A stretch of DNA of 64,000 bases, taken from positions 55,419,285 to 55,483,284 of the forward strand of contig OU862910.1 in assembly GCA_917880885.1 (NCBI GenBank). The letters are read 5' to 3'. How positions within the stretch are numbered: the first letter of the stretch is position 1; each line of letters opens with the position of its first letter. A model generated the notes under the pieces. It ran no database searches. It was not told where the DNA came from and saw only the letters and a program-made list of their open reading frames with translations. Source of the stretch: Limnephilus marmoratus. Its lineage: Eukaryota; Arthropoda; Insecta; Trichoptera; Limnephilidae. A program made the translations under genes and the position numbers. Below, piece by piece: positions 1 to 10,394 of this stretch.

Positions 1-100
1 ATATTATAATTTAAAAACAGATGAGGCAAAAAATGACAACATTGTGTGAGTCAGAAGCCTCGATAATATACATGACAATAAAAAAAATAAAAAAAATTGT

Positions 101-775
101 TGTCGGTTTGGCCATTCAAAACAATCGTGCCGCTCCTCTCCCCGCTGCTTTAAATGCGCAGAAAATCATGTAGCAGACCAATGCTCCTCCCCTTCCAATT
201 CCTTCACTTGCGTCAATTGTTCAGGCTCGCACACAGCCACTCATCCATCCTGCCCCGAACTTTCTCGCCAAAAAAACATAAAAAGTTATATGGCCTCCAA
301 TAGCGTTTCTTACTTCTATGCCTCCAAATTAATAGCTCCTTCTAAAAAATCTTTTGCTGAAGTTGCCTCTCAACCCCAAATTAGTGCTCCTTCAAACTTG
401 TCTTACAAGAAGACTGTAATGACAAAACAAGCTTCTCGTCCAATTAAAATTCCTGGATATGATCAATTTGGTCATAACTCCCAGCTCTTGTTCCCAAATG
501 GTAACAACAGCTCTCTATTTCCTCAAAACTCCGTCTTTTCTAACTCCAATTCAACTAACAGCAGTGCTTTCAATCCTGATCTAAATGCAAATTCCATAAA
601 CAACAATACTTCTAATGACAATTCTTCCTTCATTCAAACTCTTCTCATTCTACTTATCTCAGTTATTAACAATAATAATTCTCTACCGTCCAACGCTGCC
701 TCGTTACTCTCCTCTTTGTATTCTCTTCTTCCCAATGGCTTCCTCAACAGCAGCAATTCTGCAGTGGAATTGTAG
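101..775 (+). pseudogene. ORF1 (gag-like) 3' part of an I-type LINE
   Basis: The reading frame is open from about position 101 and runs through an ATG at 290 to TAG at 773-775. It encodes two zinc knuckles typical of insect LINE gag proteins: CFKCAENHVADQC (C-x2-C-x3-H-x4-C) and CVNCSGSHTATHPSC, preceded by a related RFGHSKQSC segment. After these comes an Asn/Ser-rich C-terminus. In this family such proteins bind the element RNA. The N-terminal part is not recognisable upstream, so the copy is 5'-truncated or decayed. The end overlaps the endonuclease ORF, which has an ATG at 735 in another frame; this overlap is normal for two-ORF LINEs. Confidence 0.75.
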
Positions 776-2201
776 AAGCGCCACCTCCAATAAGGATGAC
801 CTCATCCGACTTCTACATTTACACTCCATATCGATTGCTGCCGTCTCTGAGACTTGGTTCAAGCCATCTCAACTTTTCAAGGTGAGTGGCTATCAATGTC
901 TGCGGGACGACCGCATTGATGGGAAGGGTGGTGCAGCCCTTTTCATCAAAAACTCTCTCCCCTTCTCCCCTATTTCCATTAAACCCCCGAATTCATCCTT
1001 CCAATTAGTGGCAGCCACTGTCTCTAATATTACATTTGTATCTCTCTATATTCCTCCTTCTACCCCATTTGACCTTCCACTATGGGTTCACATGCTTAGC
1101 AAAATTTCTTCTCCCTTGGTCATTTTGGGTGATTTTAATGCCCACTCCCCACTCTGGGATTCTTCTTCCTCGGATCCCTCAGGTATCAAATTAATTGACC
1201 TTTTGGACTCCTTGAATATCTGTTTCCTAAATGACGGATCCTCAACAAGGTTTAGTCTCCCTGGACAGAATCCTAGTGCGGTGGATATATCCCTCTGTTC
1301 CCCGAGTATCTATCCACTAATCTCCTGGCGAATTACTTCAGACCCCTGCGGCAGTGACCACTTTCCCATTATTTTGAATTTGGCTCAACGGTTGGATCAC
1401 TTTAAAAGTAAGCCCAAATTTATCACAAAAAAAGCCGATTGATCCCGTTTCAGAGACTCTATCCAGGATCTTTCCCTCTCCCTGCCTTCCCCTTCTTCTG
1501 ATAATTGCACCTCCTCTTATAAATCTTGGACTGATTCCATTCTAAAATCGGCTGACAAGTCTATCCCCAAATCTTCCCCTGTATGCTCGAAGGCTCGCCC
1601 TCCCCCTTGGTGGGATGAGGAATGCCTTAGAGTGCTGAAGGAGAGGAAAGCAGCCAATAAGACATACTGCCAACAGATGACTATGGATAATTACATCTCA
1701 GCCAAGAATGCCCAAGCTGTTGCTAAACGCACATTCCGTTTCAAAAAAACAACAGCTGGCATAATTTCTGCTCCAATATATCCCCTGCTACTCCAGCGGG
1801 GGAGGTTTGGTCCATGATTCGCAGGTTTAGATCTTCCTTTTCCCTGCCAAAGCCATCTCGTAATTCTGCTATTTGGATTGATGACTTTATTAATAAAATA
1901 GCTCCCCCTTATGTCCCTAATTTTGATGAACTTCCTTCTTTGGCTTTCACTTTAAAATCTTCTTCATGGTTAGATGCTCCGTTTTCCTTTGATGAGTTAA
2001 AAAGAGCCACCGAAAACCTCAATGACTCAGCTCCGGGCAAGGATGAAATCCTGAATATGTTCATCCGTCATTCTGATGACAATTCTCTTTCCTACTTTCT
2101 CTCTCTCATCAATGTCTTTTTGGATTCTGGTATTATCCCCCCAGACTGGAAAATTCAAAATATAATTCCCATTTGCAAAAGTGGCAAAGATCCCAGTATA
2201 G
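735..2201 (+). pseudogene. LINE ORF2, 5' half: endonuclease and start of reverse transcriptase (broken)
   Basis: The start ATG at 735 gives MASSTAAILQWNCRS, the N-terminal motif of an exonuclease-endonuclease-phosphatase domain. VSETWF (catalytic Glu), LGDFNAHSPLWDS (Asp/Asn) and GSDHFPI (His) follow. The frame is interrupted by an in-frame TGA at 1440-1442 and continues to about 1755. It then shifts into the frame that gives SNISPATPAGEVWSMIRRF and the early RT blocks (APGKDEI, PPDWKIQNIIPICKSGKDPSI). The RT is cut at 2201 by the composite insert and resumes at 3865. One nonsense codon and at least one frameshift make it non-functional. Assignment to the I group rests on the RNase H domain in the 3' half. 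Confidence 0.82.
2190..2201. repeat. Target-site duplication, left copy
   Basis: The 12-mer ATCCCAGTATAG here is repeated exactly at 3853-3864. Dropping the intervening segment and one copy makes the RT reading continue from GKDPSI to SSYRPIAL, so the segment between is an insertion. Confidence 0.85.
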
Positions 2202-2341
2202 TTATTTTTTTTAATTGTAAAACTAACGTTTTTAAGACAAGATTTTTTATGCATAGCACAAAGGGTAACAATTATTATAAGCAATAATTATCAGCCTGAA
2301 ACACTCATCCACATTGAAAAATCTTCCGAGAAAAGATACAT

Positions 2342-2413
2342 GACGCCAACGGGACTTGAACCCGTGTCCTCTCGATTGCCGGTCGATTGCTCTGACCACT
2401 GAGCTATGGCGGC
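2342..2413 (-). tRNA. tRNA-like core (Ala GGC-like), probably repeat-derived
   Basis: This is the minus-strand copy of the 72-nt tRNA-like core. A cloverleaf can be drawn: acceptor arm with one mismatch, D arm GCTC/GAGC, anticodon arm TCGA/TCGA around CCGGCAA, and T arm ACGGG-TTCAAGT-CCCGT. The anticodon would be GGC (Ala), but position 33 is C instead of the near-invariant T. It lies inside a mobile repeat, so a tRNA-derived repeat is more likely than a working gene. Confidence 0.4.
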
Positions 2414-2881
2414 TTATCTCGTACCCGCCAAATGATTCAATATATGCTAGTGTTTCATTCAACAATTACTGCTTATTATATTTTTTCCACCTGAAAACAA
2501 CCAACTTTATTTTTGCGAGAGAAACATTGTAAGTGTTAAATCCCTCGCTAGGTGGCGTCGAGACAAATTATGTCTTCATTTATTGGGGAAATACTTAAAC
2601 TTGTCAAATATTATTATTTTTTTTAATTGTAAAACTAACGTTTTTAAGACAAGATTTTTTATGCATAGCACAAAGGGTAACAATTATTATAAGCAATAAT
2701 TATCAGCCTGAAACACTCATCCACATTGAAAAATCTTCCGAGAAAAGCGAGGGATTTAACACTTACAATGTTTCTCTCGCAAAAATAAAGTTGGTTGTTT
2801 TCAGGTGGAAAAAATATAATAAGCAGTAATTGTTGAATGAAACACTAGCATATATTGAATCATTTGGCGGGTACGAGATAA

Positions 2882-2953
2882 GCCGCCATAGCTCAGTGGT
2901 CAGAGCAATCGACCGGCAATCGAGAGGACACGGGTTCAAGTCCCGTTGGCGTC
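2882..2953 (+). tRNA. tRNA-like core, tandem unit 1
   Basis: Plus-strand copy of the 72-nt tRNA-like core with A-box-like TAGCTCAGTGG and B-box GGTTCAAGTCC, so polymerase III promotion is possible. Loop CCGGCAA (GGC, Ala) carries C33. Confidence 0.42.
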
Positions 2954-3293
2954 ATGTATCTTTTCTCGGAAGATTTTTCAATGTGGATGAGTGTTTCAGG
3001 CTGATAATTATTGCTTATAATAATTGTTACCCTTTGTGCTATGCATAAAAAATCTTGTCTTAAAAACGTTAGTTTTACAATTAAAAAAAATAATAATATT
3101 TGACAAGTTTAAGTATTTCCCCAATAAATGAAGACATAATTTGTCTCGACGCCACCTAGCGAGGGATTTAACACTTACAATGTTTCTCTCGCAAAAATAA
3201 AGTTGGTTGTTTTCAGGTGGAAAAAATATAATAAGCAGTAATTGTTGAATGAAACACTAGCATATATTGAATCATTTGGCGGGTACGAGATAA

Positions 3294-3365
3294 GCCGCCA
3301 TAGCTCAGTGGTCAGAGCAATCGACCGGCAATCGAGAGGACACGGGTTCAAGTCCCGTTGGCGTC
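3294..3365 (+). tRNA. tRNA-like core, tandem unit 2
   Basis: Copy of the core at 2882-2953, exactly 412 bp downstream and apparently identical. It has the same A and B boxes and the same C33 oddity. Confidence 0.42.
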
Positions 3366-3705
3366 ATGTATCTTTTCTCGGAAGATTTTTCAATGTGGAT
3401 GAGTGTTTCAGGCTGATAATTATTGCTTATAATAATTGTTACCCTTTGTGCTATGCATAAAAAATCTTGTCTTAAAAACGTTAGTTTTACAATTAAAAAA
3501 AATAATAATATTTGACAAGTTTAAGTATTTCCCCAATAAATGAAGACATAATTTGTCTCGACGCCACCTAGCGAGGGATTTAACACTTACAATGTTTCTC
3601 TCGCAAAAATAAAGTTGGTTGTTTTCAGGTGGAAAAAATATAATAAGCAGTAATTGTTGAATGAAACACTAGCATATATTGAATCATTTGGCGGGTACGA
3701 GATAA

Positions 3706-3777
3706 GCCGCCATAGCTCAGTGGTCAGAGCAATCGACCGGCAATCGAGAGGACACGGGTTCAAGTCCCGTTGGCGTC
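3706..3777 (+). tRNA. tRNA-like core, tandem unit 3
   Basis: Third plus-strand copy of the core, again 412 bp after the previous one. The unit carrying it is cut at 3852 by the insertion boundary. Confidence 0.42.
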
Positions 3778-3852
3778 ATGTATCTTTTCTCGGAAGATTT
3801 TTCAATGTGGATGAGTGTTTCAGGCTGATAATTATTGCTTATAATAATTGTT

Positions 3853-3864
3853 ATCCCAGTATAG
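3853..3864. repeat. Target-site duplication, right copy
   Basis: ATCCCAGTATAG, the exact partner of 2190-2201, marks the right edge of the composite insert. Confidence 0.85.
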
Positions 3865-6118
3865 GTTCGAGCTACAGACCTATCGCCCTCTCTTCTACTC
3901 TTTGCAAAGTATCTGAAAGAATGATTAAGAATAGATTGGACTGGTTCGTAGAAAAAAATCAAATTCTTTCCCTTTCCCAGTTTGGATTTAGAAAGGGTAA
4001 AAGTACCCTTGACAACCTTTCCTCTCTTGTTACAGATATCAAATTAGCATTATCTAAAAATGAATGTTTGAAAAAATGCAGTGTTTTTAGACATCTGTGG
4101 AGCATATGACAATGTTCATATCCCCATCCTGAAAGAAATGTTACTGGCAATAGGTATTCCGCCCAAATTGGTAAAATTCATTGTCAATTTGCTCTCCCAG
4201 AGATCTATTTTTGTAGATGGGTCTGAATCATCTCCCCACATTAGACACATATTCAAAGGTCTCCCGCAAGGGTCAGTCTTAAGCCCTCTCCTGTACAATA
4301 TTTATACATATGATTTAGAAAAATCTATTCAATTCTTTTGCAACATACTCCAATATGCTGATGACTTGACTTTCTACAAAATATCCCGTAATATTTTTAT
4401 CGCAGCATCAGCAATCAACAATGCTCTTAGAAAACTCTTGGCGTGGTTAAATATTAATGGCCTAGAACTTTCCCCCTCCAAAAGCAAAGTAGTCATCTTC
4501 ACTCGTCGTCGAAAGCTCCCAGAAATTCTGGTGAAATTTGGCGATGAAATCATCCCTATCTCTAAAGAAGTTAAGTTCCTGGGAATGTTTTTAGACTCAA
4601 AGCTTACTTGGAATTCTCACGTAAATCATGTCATCATGAAATGCGAAAGCAACATCAATCCCCTTAGATTTCTGTCCGGAGTGTGGTGGGGATCTCACCC
4701 ATCATCTTTAAAACTTCTGTACAATGCTCTCATCCGAAGCCATCTTGATTACGGATCTTGTCTGTTTGATCCAATGTCCACTTCAAATTCGCATAAATTA
4801 GATAAAATTCAGTCAAAATCTCTTCGCCTTATCTTAGGAGCCATGAAATCTTCCCCAATCAACGCAATGCAAGTTGAATGCTGCGAACCTCCCTTAAATA
4901 TAAGAAGGCGATGCCTAGCAGAAAAATATATTTTCAAAACATGCTCTGTAACTTCTCATCCCTTGATTCCTTAACTTCAATCATTAAAGTATGAGGTTAA
5001 TTTGAATCCATTTTGGAAAAAAACATTCTCCTCCCCTTCTCTATGATTGCTTCAACACTTACCTGGATGTTTCCATAAACTCCTATCGCAATGAATCTCT
5101 CCCCTTATACTCTTATCCCTATGAAAGTCTTACTTTCTATCCAAAGGTGCACCAATTTATAGGAATATTTAAAAAAAATATTAAAAACTCAGTTCAATCC
5201 AATAATGCAGAATTCAACAGAATTATTGAAAATAACTGGCCAAATTATATAAAAATTTTCACAGATGGTTCCAAACTCAGTTCGGACTCCCATTGTGGGG
5301 CCAGTGTCTATGCACCTCACAGGAAATTGTGTTTCCCACACAGACTTCCCAAAGAGTGTTCCATTTTCTCTGCTGAATGCATAGCAATCATAGAAGCTTT
5401 ACGTCTCGTCAAATCTCTCAACATTAGAAATGCCCTCATCCTTTCAGACTCACTTAGCTCATTACAAAAAATAAGCGCATCCCCTCTCAATTCTAACAGC
5501 GACTCTCTTACCTGCTCTATCAGAGACCTCCTGCATTCCTTATCGCTGGCTCACGTGTCAGTGGTCTTGGCCTGGATCCCAGGACACCTTGGTATTGTTG
5601 GAAATGAAAGGGCTGATTCTATTGCTAAGGAATCCATTGTTCATGGTCCATTAAGTAATATTCCTATTCCCGTTAGAGACTATTTTCCTAGTTTAAAAAA
5701 TAAGTTACAACGCCAATGGTCCTCTGAATGGAAAGCATCTTCTATGTTAAAAGGTCACCAGTACTCTTTAATTCAACCTTCTATTCCTGTCAAGCCCTGG
5801 TTTCACAAATACACTTCCATGCCTAAAAAATACATCTCTTCTATTATTCGAATGCGTTTAGGTCATACTTGTTGTCTTAGCCATCTCGCCAGATTCCACA
5901 TAGTCAATTCGCCTTATTGTGATTGTGGTTCAGAGGATACTTTAGACCATAATTTTTTTGAGTGTCCTATCAATAACCAATTTCCAAACTTTATACCTGA
6001 ATTGTTAAAACTTAAAATTGAATTCCCTACAAGTGTACCCTGCCTTCTTAGTCTCAACTCTCCTGAAATTCACTGTTTGTTAGCAAAATTTATTTACAAA
6101 AATGGCCTCAACGTTTAA
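3853..6118 (+). pseudogene. LINE ORF2, 3' half: reverse transcriptase, RNase H and C-terminal zinc finger (broken)
   Basis: Reverse transcription resumes with SSYRPIALSS and QFGFRKGKSTLDN. A frameshift near 4080 leads to LDICGAYDNV, then GLPQGSVLSPLLYNIY and the catalytic YADDLTFY box. After TAA at 4972-4974 another shift leads to 5147-6118. That part has an RNase H domain (FTDGSKLSSDSHCGAS, FSAECIAIIEAL, LSDSLSSLQ, WIPGHLGIVGNERAD) and a CDCG...H...C finger typical of LINE C-termini. The RNase H domain places the element in the I-type group. Together with the 5' half it forms one dead ORF2. Confidence 0.85.
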
Positions 6119-6825
6119 GCATCGATCACATTTCTTTCTCTTCCATATGTATACAATTGTTTCTTGCAGTGTTATGTACAGTTGTACAGGTTCCTTTTTT
6201 TGGGAACCTGCACATCTTCCTACTCTACATTTTTGTAATGACTATTAATACCAACTCTGTGTGTTACTCTGTATGTTACTCTGTATGAAGATGGAAGTAT
6301 GGGAGATCTACAGGTTCCTATTTTTGAGAACCTGTACATCTTCCTACTCTTCAATTTTGTAATTTCTACTAATACCAACTCTGTGTGTTAACTCTGTATG
6401 TACATTTGTACACTTTCCTATTTTTGGGAACCTGTACATCTTCCTACTCTACAATTTTGTAATTCCTATTATTACCAACTCTGTATGTTAGTACAACTAG
6501 TATAATCATTGTCTCATTATTCATATTGGCCCATTGTCTATATTTGCTAACATAATTTATCTATTCCATGTAAAAAACTGAAAATGTAACTAATTTAAAA
6601 AAATCTGAAAATGTAACTAATTTAAAAAACTGATAATGTAACTAATTTAAAAATTACTGAAAATGTAAATAATTTTTAAAAATTGATAATGTAACTAAGT
6701 ATTTAAAAAAAAAAAACTGGATATGTAAATAATTTTAAAAATATGTAACTTACTTTAATAAATGGCCAAGATCACCCTTAATGGGTGAAAGCCAAATAAA
6801 TAATTTAAAAAAAAAAAAAAACAAT
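6119..6825 (+). repeat. LINE 3' UTR with repeated hairpins, AT-rich tandem repeats and poly(A)
   Basis: This stretch follows the ORF2 stop. It holds three copies (about 6170, 6300, 6400) of a roughly 110-bp unit. In each, CAGGTTCC, a T-rich loop and GGAACCTG form a hairpin, well preserved in the first two copies and weaker in the third. From about 6570 to 6760 there are six or so degenerate 25-30 bp units of the type CTGAAAATGTAACTAATTT. An A-run near 6806-6820 follows a small hairpin around 6765-6790 and probably marks the element 3' end. Confidence 0.6.
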
Positions 6826-7330
6826 ACTCAATTGACAGTTTCCTTTTTTTAATTTATTTTTTATTTTATATTTACAAATATTATTATTTTTTATCTATGC
6901 ACGTATATATTTGTGTTATAATTTTTAATTTTAATTTTTATAAAACTTCTCTATGTTCTTGCCTTTACACACGAGTAATTTCACTTTCGTAAAGGTTATA
7001 TATTGTATGCATATATGTGTTTTTACAGTTTTTTAATCAATGTTGCATGTTTAATTACTCATGATTATTGATTATGTTATATGTGTATGTATACAAAAAC
7101 TAAAAAAAGAAAAATAAAAATAGGTTCCTACATATCTTTTCATATTCACTTCTGTATTCTTAGTAACGTTCGTAGCGTTGGACTGCGATTAATGTTGTTT
7201 ACGATTATGTTTGTGAAATAAATTGGCAAAAAGTTTGCAGCACGAGTCACGACTTTAGATTACGATAAAGTTAATATTTTTCGAAGTCTTGACATATCGA
7301 AATCAACAAAATCCCCTTCATTTCATTACA
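6826..7330. other. AT-rich stretch without recognisable gene
   Basis: Very A/T-rich DNA with no ORF of note, no RNA gene and no recognised repeat. Confidence 0.5.
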
Positions 7331-7499
7331 TCAATAGTGAAAATATAGTAGGTAGAAATAGAGTAATAAAAGAGTGTAGGCATATATAAGAAATTTCACA
7401 AAAAATGTTATTTCTTTTATTTGATTAAGAGAAACGGCTGTGCGACCTTTTTTACAGCTTTCGTACAAAACTTGAGAGTAAAAAAGATGATTAAAAAAA

Positions 7500-7720
7500 T
7501 GTGTGCAGATCACAAACGGTAAAAGTGAAACCTTCGGAAAACTAAAGTAGACAAGAGTGGGGAGGCTACGAGACACCGCACAAAGAGGAGACCGATAGGC
7601 TGGGAAGCACCGCACAAAGAGGAGACCGATTATTCTATCTCATTTTCTCGCAGGATAAATCCTGTAGATGTATATGTTTGTCTCTTTTTAGTGTCACTTT
7701 TTCGTTTCATCGAGTTTCAA
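7500..7720 (-). repeat. Dispersed repeat, copy 1 of a pair with 30040-30215
   Basis: The reverse complement resembles 30040-30215 along about 180 bp, including shared GGTCTCCTCTTTGTGCGG and CTCGATGAAACGAAAAA segments. In this copy a piece of about 40 bp carrying the GGTCTCC motif is duplicated in tandem (7567-7630). No coding capacity. The family is not recognised. Confidence 0.55.
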
Positions 7721-8380
7721 ATGACAAGGATGTTAAAAAAAATTACACTTAAAAAATGGTGTTCAAAAAATTATGAAGTTTGTCTAAGTTGTTGTTTTTT
7801 TATAGGAAAACAACCTTCTATCAAAAGGTTCTGCCTTGGCTTTCACTCTTCAAGGGTGTTACTAAGTCAAGATATCTTGAGCGCTTTTATAACTCCTACG
7901 GTTACGGCACTGCAACGGCACAAATAAAGCATACAACATGCGTTCTTCATCACAGCCGCTGCAGCTCTTTGTTACAGTGGAAATTATAAAAGCGCCCATT
8001 TCGTGATTTTTCACAAGAACTAAAATTATGTGATACATTATACAGGTTGATAGGTTCATTACAATAAATCCATCATAAAGATGATTATATGCATATCGAC
8101 CGTCTCTTGGATTGACCTTGTTATAGACAAGCATATTCATGGATGCACTTGAGAATCAGAAAAATAGATTTTCTCAGGAAAATCACTGGTTGTTAATACA
8201 GTTTAGAATAATTATTACTGGCAAGTATTCAGAATACATTATATTATTATATTATAAAAGGATGTACCGACGTCAAATTTTTTTATTTAATTGAAGAAAA
8301 ATATATTAAATTAACGGTTTTATGTATTATCAAAATATCAATCACTTGGATTTTGTCTGAATGATATTATGTACCGTGAA
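7721..8380. other. No gene seen
   Basis: The short ORFs here overlap on both strands and look like chance frames. No splice-bounded exon, RNA gene or family match was found. Confidence 0.45.
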
Positions 8381-8384
8381 AATA

Positions 8385-8961
8385 ATTTCCCTCAGGGCCT
8401 GTCATCTGTGGGGAAGCTGTGTGGAGGGTCTTTTTTTATGGAAAGGCGGGAAAGATCTTGAAGAGCTCCACGTTGTAGAAGGGTGGGAAACACAGAGGCA
8501 GGCAAATTGTTCCACAGCCGAGCTGTTGAACTCAAGAACGAGGGGTGAAAGTGACCCGTTCCCATGTGACAAATGTCAACCGTGCACAAGTGTTGAGCGT
8601 GTTTTGCGAGTTTCCCGACAGTGCACCGGTGCCAAAGGACGCTAGTTAAAATACCGGTAGAACACCTGACGCCTGTGCTAAAAATATTACAATCCGTTTT
8701 TAAGATTAGGTCAAACGGACCGCATGTTTCTGCACAGAATCGAGGGTATTTTTCAGATATTTTGGAGTTTACAGCAGTGAGTGGGGCGCACTTGCGATTA
8801 CACTTGCGATACAGGGATATTATAATTGTATGATTGATGCATGTTATCTTAATTGCGTTTGGGTACGTAGAGCGAATGAACGAAGAAAGACGAGTGTATG
8901 GAGAATATACGACGTGAAAGCGAATGATAGAAAAAGCCGGGGCCCGGGGAAGAAAAAGCAC
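8385..8961 (-). pseudogene. 3' end of a CR1/Jockey-like LINE (family L), copy 1
   Basis: On the minus strand the translation has an RT C-terminal signature (FLSSTARLWNNLPASVFP and FSTGVRCSTG...VGKLAKHAQ). Just beyond the ORF lies a fold-back, CCCTGAGGGAAATTATTTT followed by CCTCAGG. Related fragments are at 11905-12290 and 59755-60060. The same 3' terminal segment ends the SINE-like family of this window. The N-terminal part and reading frame are decayed. Confidence 0.6.
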
Positions 8962-9307
8962 AGTGAATCAAATAATTGAGTCAGGCCATGTCAAGAGTCC
9001 GAATAACAGAAATGATGTACGTATGCGACAATGTATAAATGTGATGACGAGTTTTTTGACGGTCCATCCTTGCTGTCTACATCTGCGGGGAAACAGCGGG
9101 ATGGTTAGTTAGTTAGTTAAGGGCCAGTAGTAAGCGTTCAAAAGAAGAAAACGGGGAGATACATATGTAAATACAAATATTAGAGGGAGCGCGCTTGTAT
9201 TAAAAACGATAATCTTTTAGCGAAAATTGTGAAAATGTTTATTAAAATACGACTCGTTTTAAATAGAGCCAAAATTTATCTACACGTGCTTATGTTGCAT
9301 TTAAAAG

Positions 9308-10142
9308 GGAGGCGTCTACTAATATCTACAGGAATTCCAAAAACTGAACAAATCGGACTAATATCTATGAGAACCACAATGCGGACGAATATCTACAGCT
9401 CAAACTGCTGACTAATATCTATGAGAACCAAGGTGAGGACGAATATCTACAGCTCAAACTGCTGATTAATGTCTATGAGAACCAAAGTGTGAACGAATAT
9501 CTACAGCACTGGCAGAGGTTGGATTAGCAATTATGTATAGTATATTGGAATAACATAATATGGCGTATGCAGTTTAAAAAACTTAATTTATGTATGTATG
9601 TATGTAAATATCGGACTATTGGAGACAATTAGCTGATTATTAAGGATTTGGGTTTTTGTTTTAACAGCTTTCTTTATTTCGAATGCTTCTAAATTATTTA
9701 GTCTGTTACCATGACCATTTCTATGTCAGTTAGGTTAGGTTAGGTTAGGTTGTGGTGCCGTGTATTTCGAAATAAATAAATATCTTTGTATTATGACCTC
9801 CATGTTTGTTCAATAAATTATTGTCCTCGTAAACAGCAAAATACGTAATATTATGCAAAAACTTCATGTACATACTTTAAACTTTTAAGCCTTTACGTAA
9901 TTAGTAATTACGTAATTTATGCTTTTCGTACAACCTCTTGTTCAGCTGCCCTCTGTGTCTGTAGATATTAGTCCAACCTACGCTCCATAGATATTAGTCA
10001 CCACTGGGACCGTCATAAATATTCGTCCGACCTTAGCTCTGTAGATATTAGTCCTCACTCTGAAGTTCATAGATATTAGTTCAACATATGAGCTGTAGAT
10101 ATTCGTCCGACATACAGGCTGTAGATATTAGAATCTGGAGTC
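9308..10142. mobile_element. Non-autonomous inverted-repeat element with subterminal tandem repeats, copy 1
   Basis: It begins GGAGGCGTCTACTAATATC and ends CTGTAGATATTAGAATCTGG plus AGTC. The ends share an inverted TACTAATATCTACAG core (15 bp in the second copy, nearly so here) and are flanked by ATTTAAAAG on both sides (9299-9307 and 10143-10151). Near each end, motifs such as GAATATCTACAGC and TAATATCTATGAGAACC recur every 40-60 bp. The middle holds a (TTAGG)-like run. A second copy is at 19889-20319. The 8-10 bp duplication fits hAT or Mutator-like transposition. No transposase was seen. Confidence 0.7.
9727..9751 (+). repeat. Short TTAGG telomere-type repeat
   Basis: Four consecutive TTAGG units plus a partial one, the insect telomere motif, sit inside the element at 9308-10142. 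The tract is far too short to mark a chromosome end. Confidence 0.7.
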
Positions 10143-10394
10143 ATTTAAAAGTACCATACTATGAATTTTTATATACCCATAACATGTTCATTTGTTTATT
10201 TATAGTTTCGGTGGTTACATAATTTGTGGATTTTTCGACCACCATGTTAGGCACGTGTCCGTGTTATGGTGGTCGAAACAAAACACAAAACAGAACAAAA
10301 ATAATTTAAATATTTTTCGGAGCATACTTTGTGATTTTTTTCTATCGGGGGAAATTCATATAATTACCGTTTCGGCTCTACAAATGTATAGATA

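Larger units (their letters stand above)
2202..3852. mobile_element. Composite insert of inverted and tandem 412-bp units with tRNA-like cores
   Basis: This 1651-bp insert sits in the LINE reverse transcriptase. The left 546 bp (2202-2747) are in minus orientation, one whole unit plus part of another. At about 2747/2748 the orientation flips, and 2748-3852 holds tandem plus-strand units of exactly 412 bp (the same points recur at 2830, 3242 and 3654). Each full unit has a 72-nt tRNA-like core. The plus copies look essentially identical, so amplification is recent or homogenised. The right end stops about 63 bp short of the left end in unit coordinates. A single related unit lies at 52748-53030. 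No protein-coding capacity is seen; the short ORFs across the units are incidental. Confidence 0.85.

Noticed and set aside
2830..3048. 72-codon ORF repeated identically at 2830, 3242 and 3654
   Set aside because: It runs straight through the tRNA-like core and exists only because the unit is repeated; there is no protein feature.
9727..9751. TTAGG run as a sign of a telomere or subtelomere
   Set aside because: Only about 25 bp long and internal to a transposable element; short runs of this kind are ordinary microsatellites.
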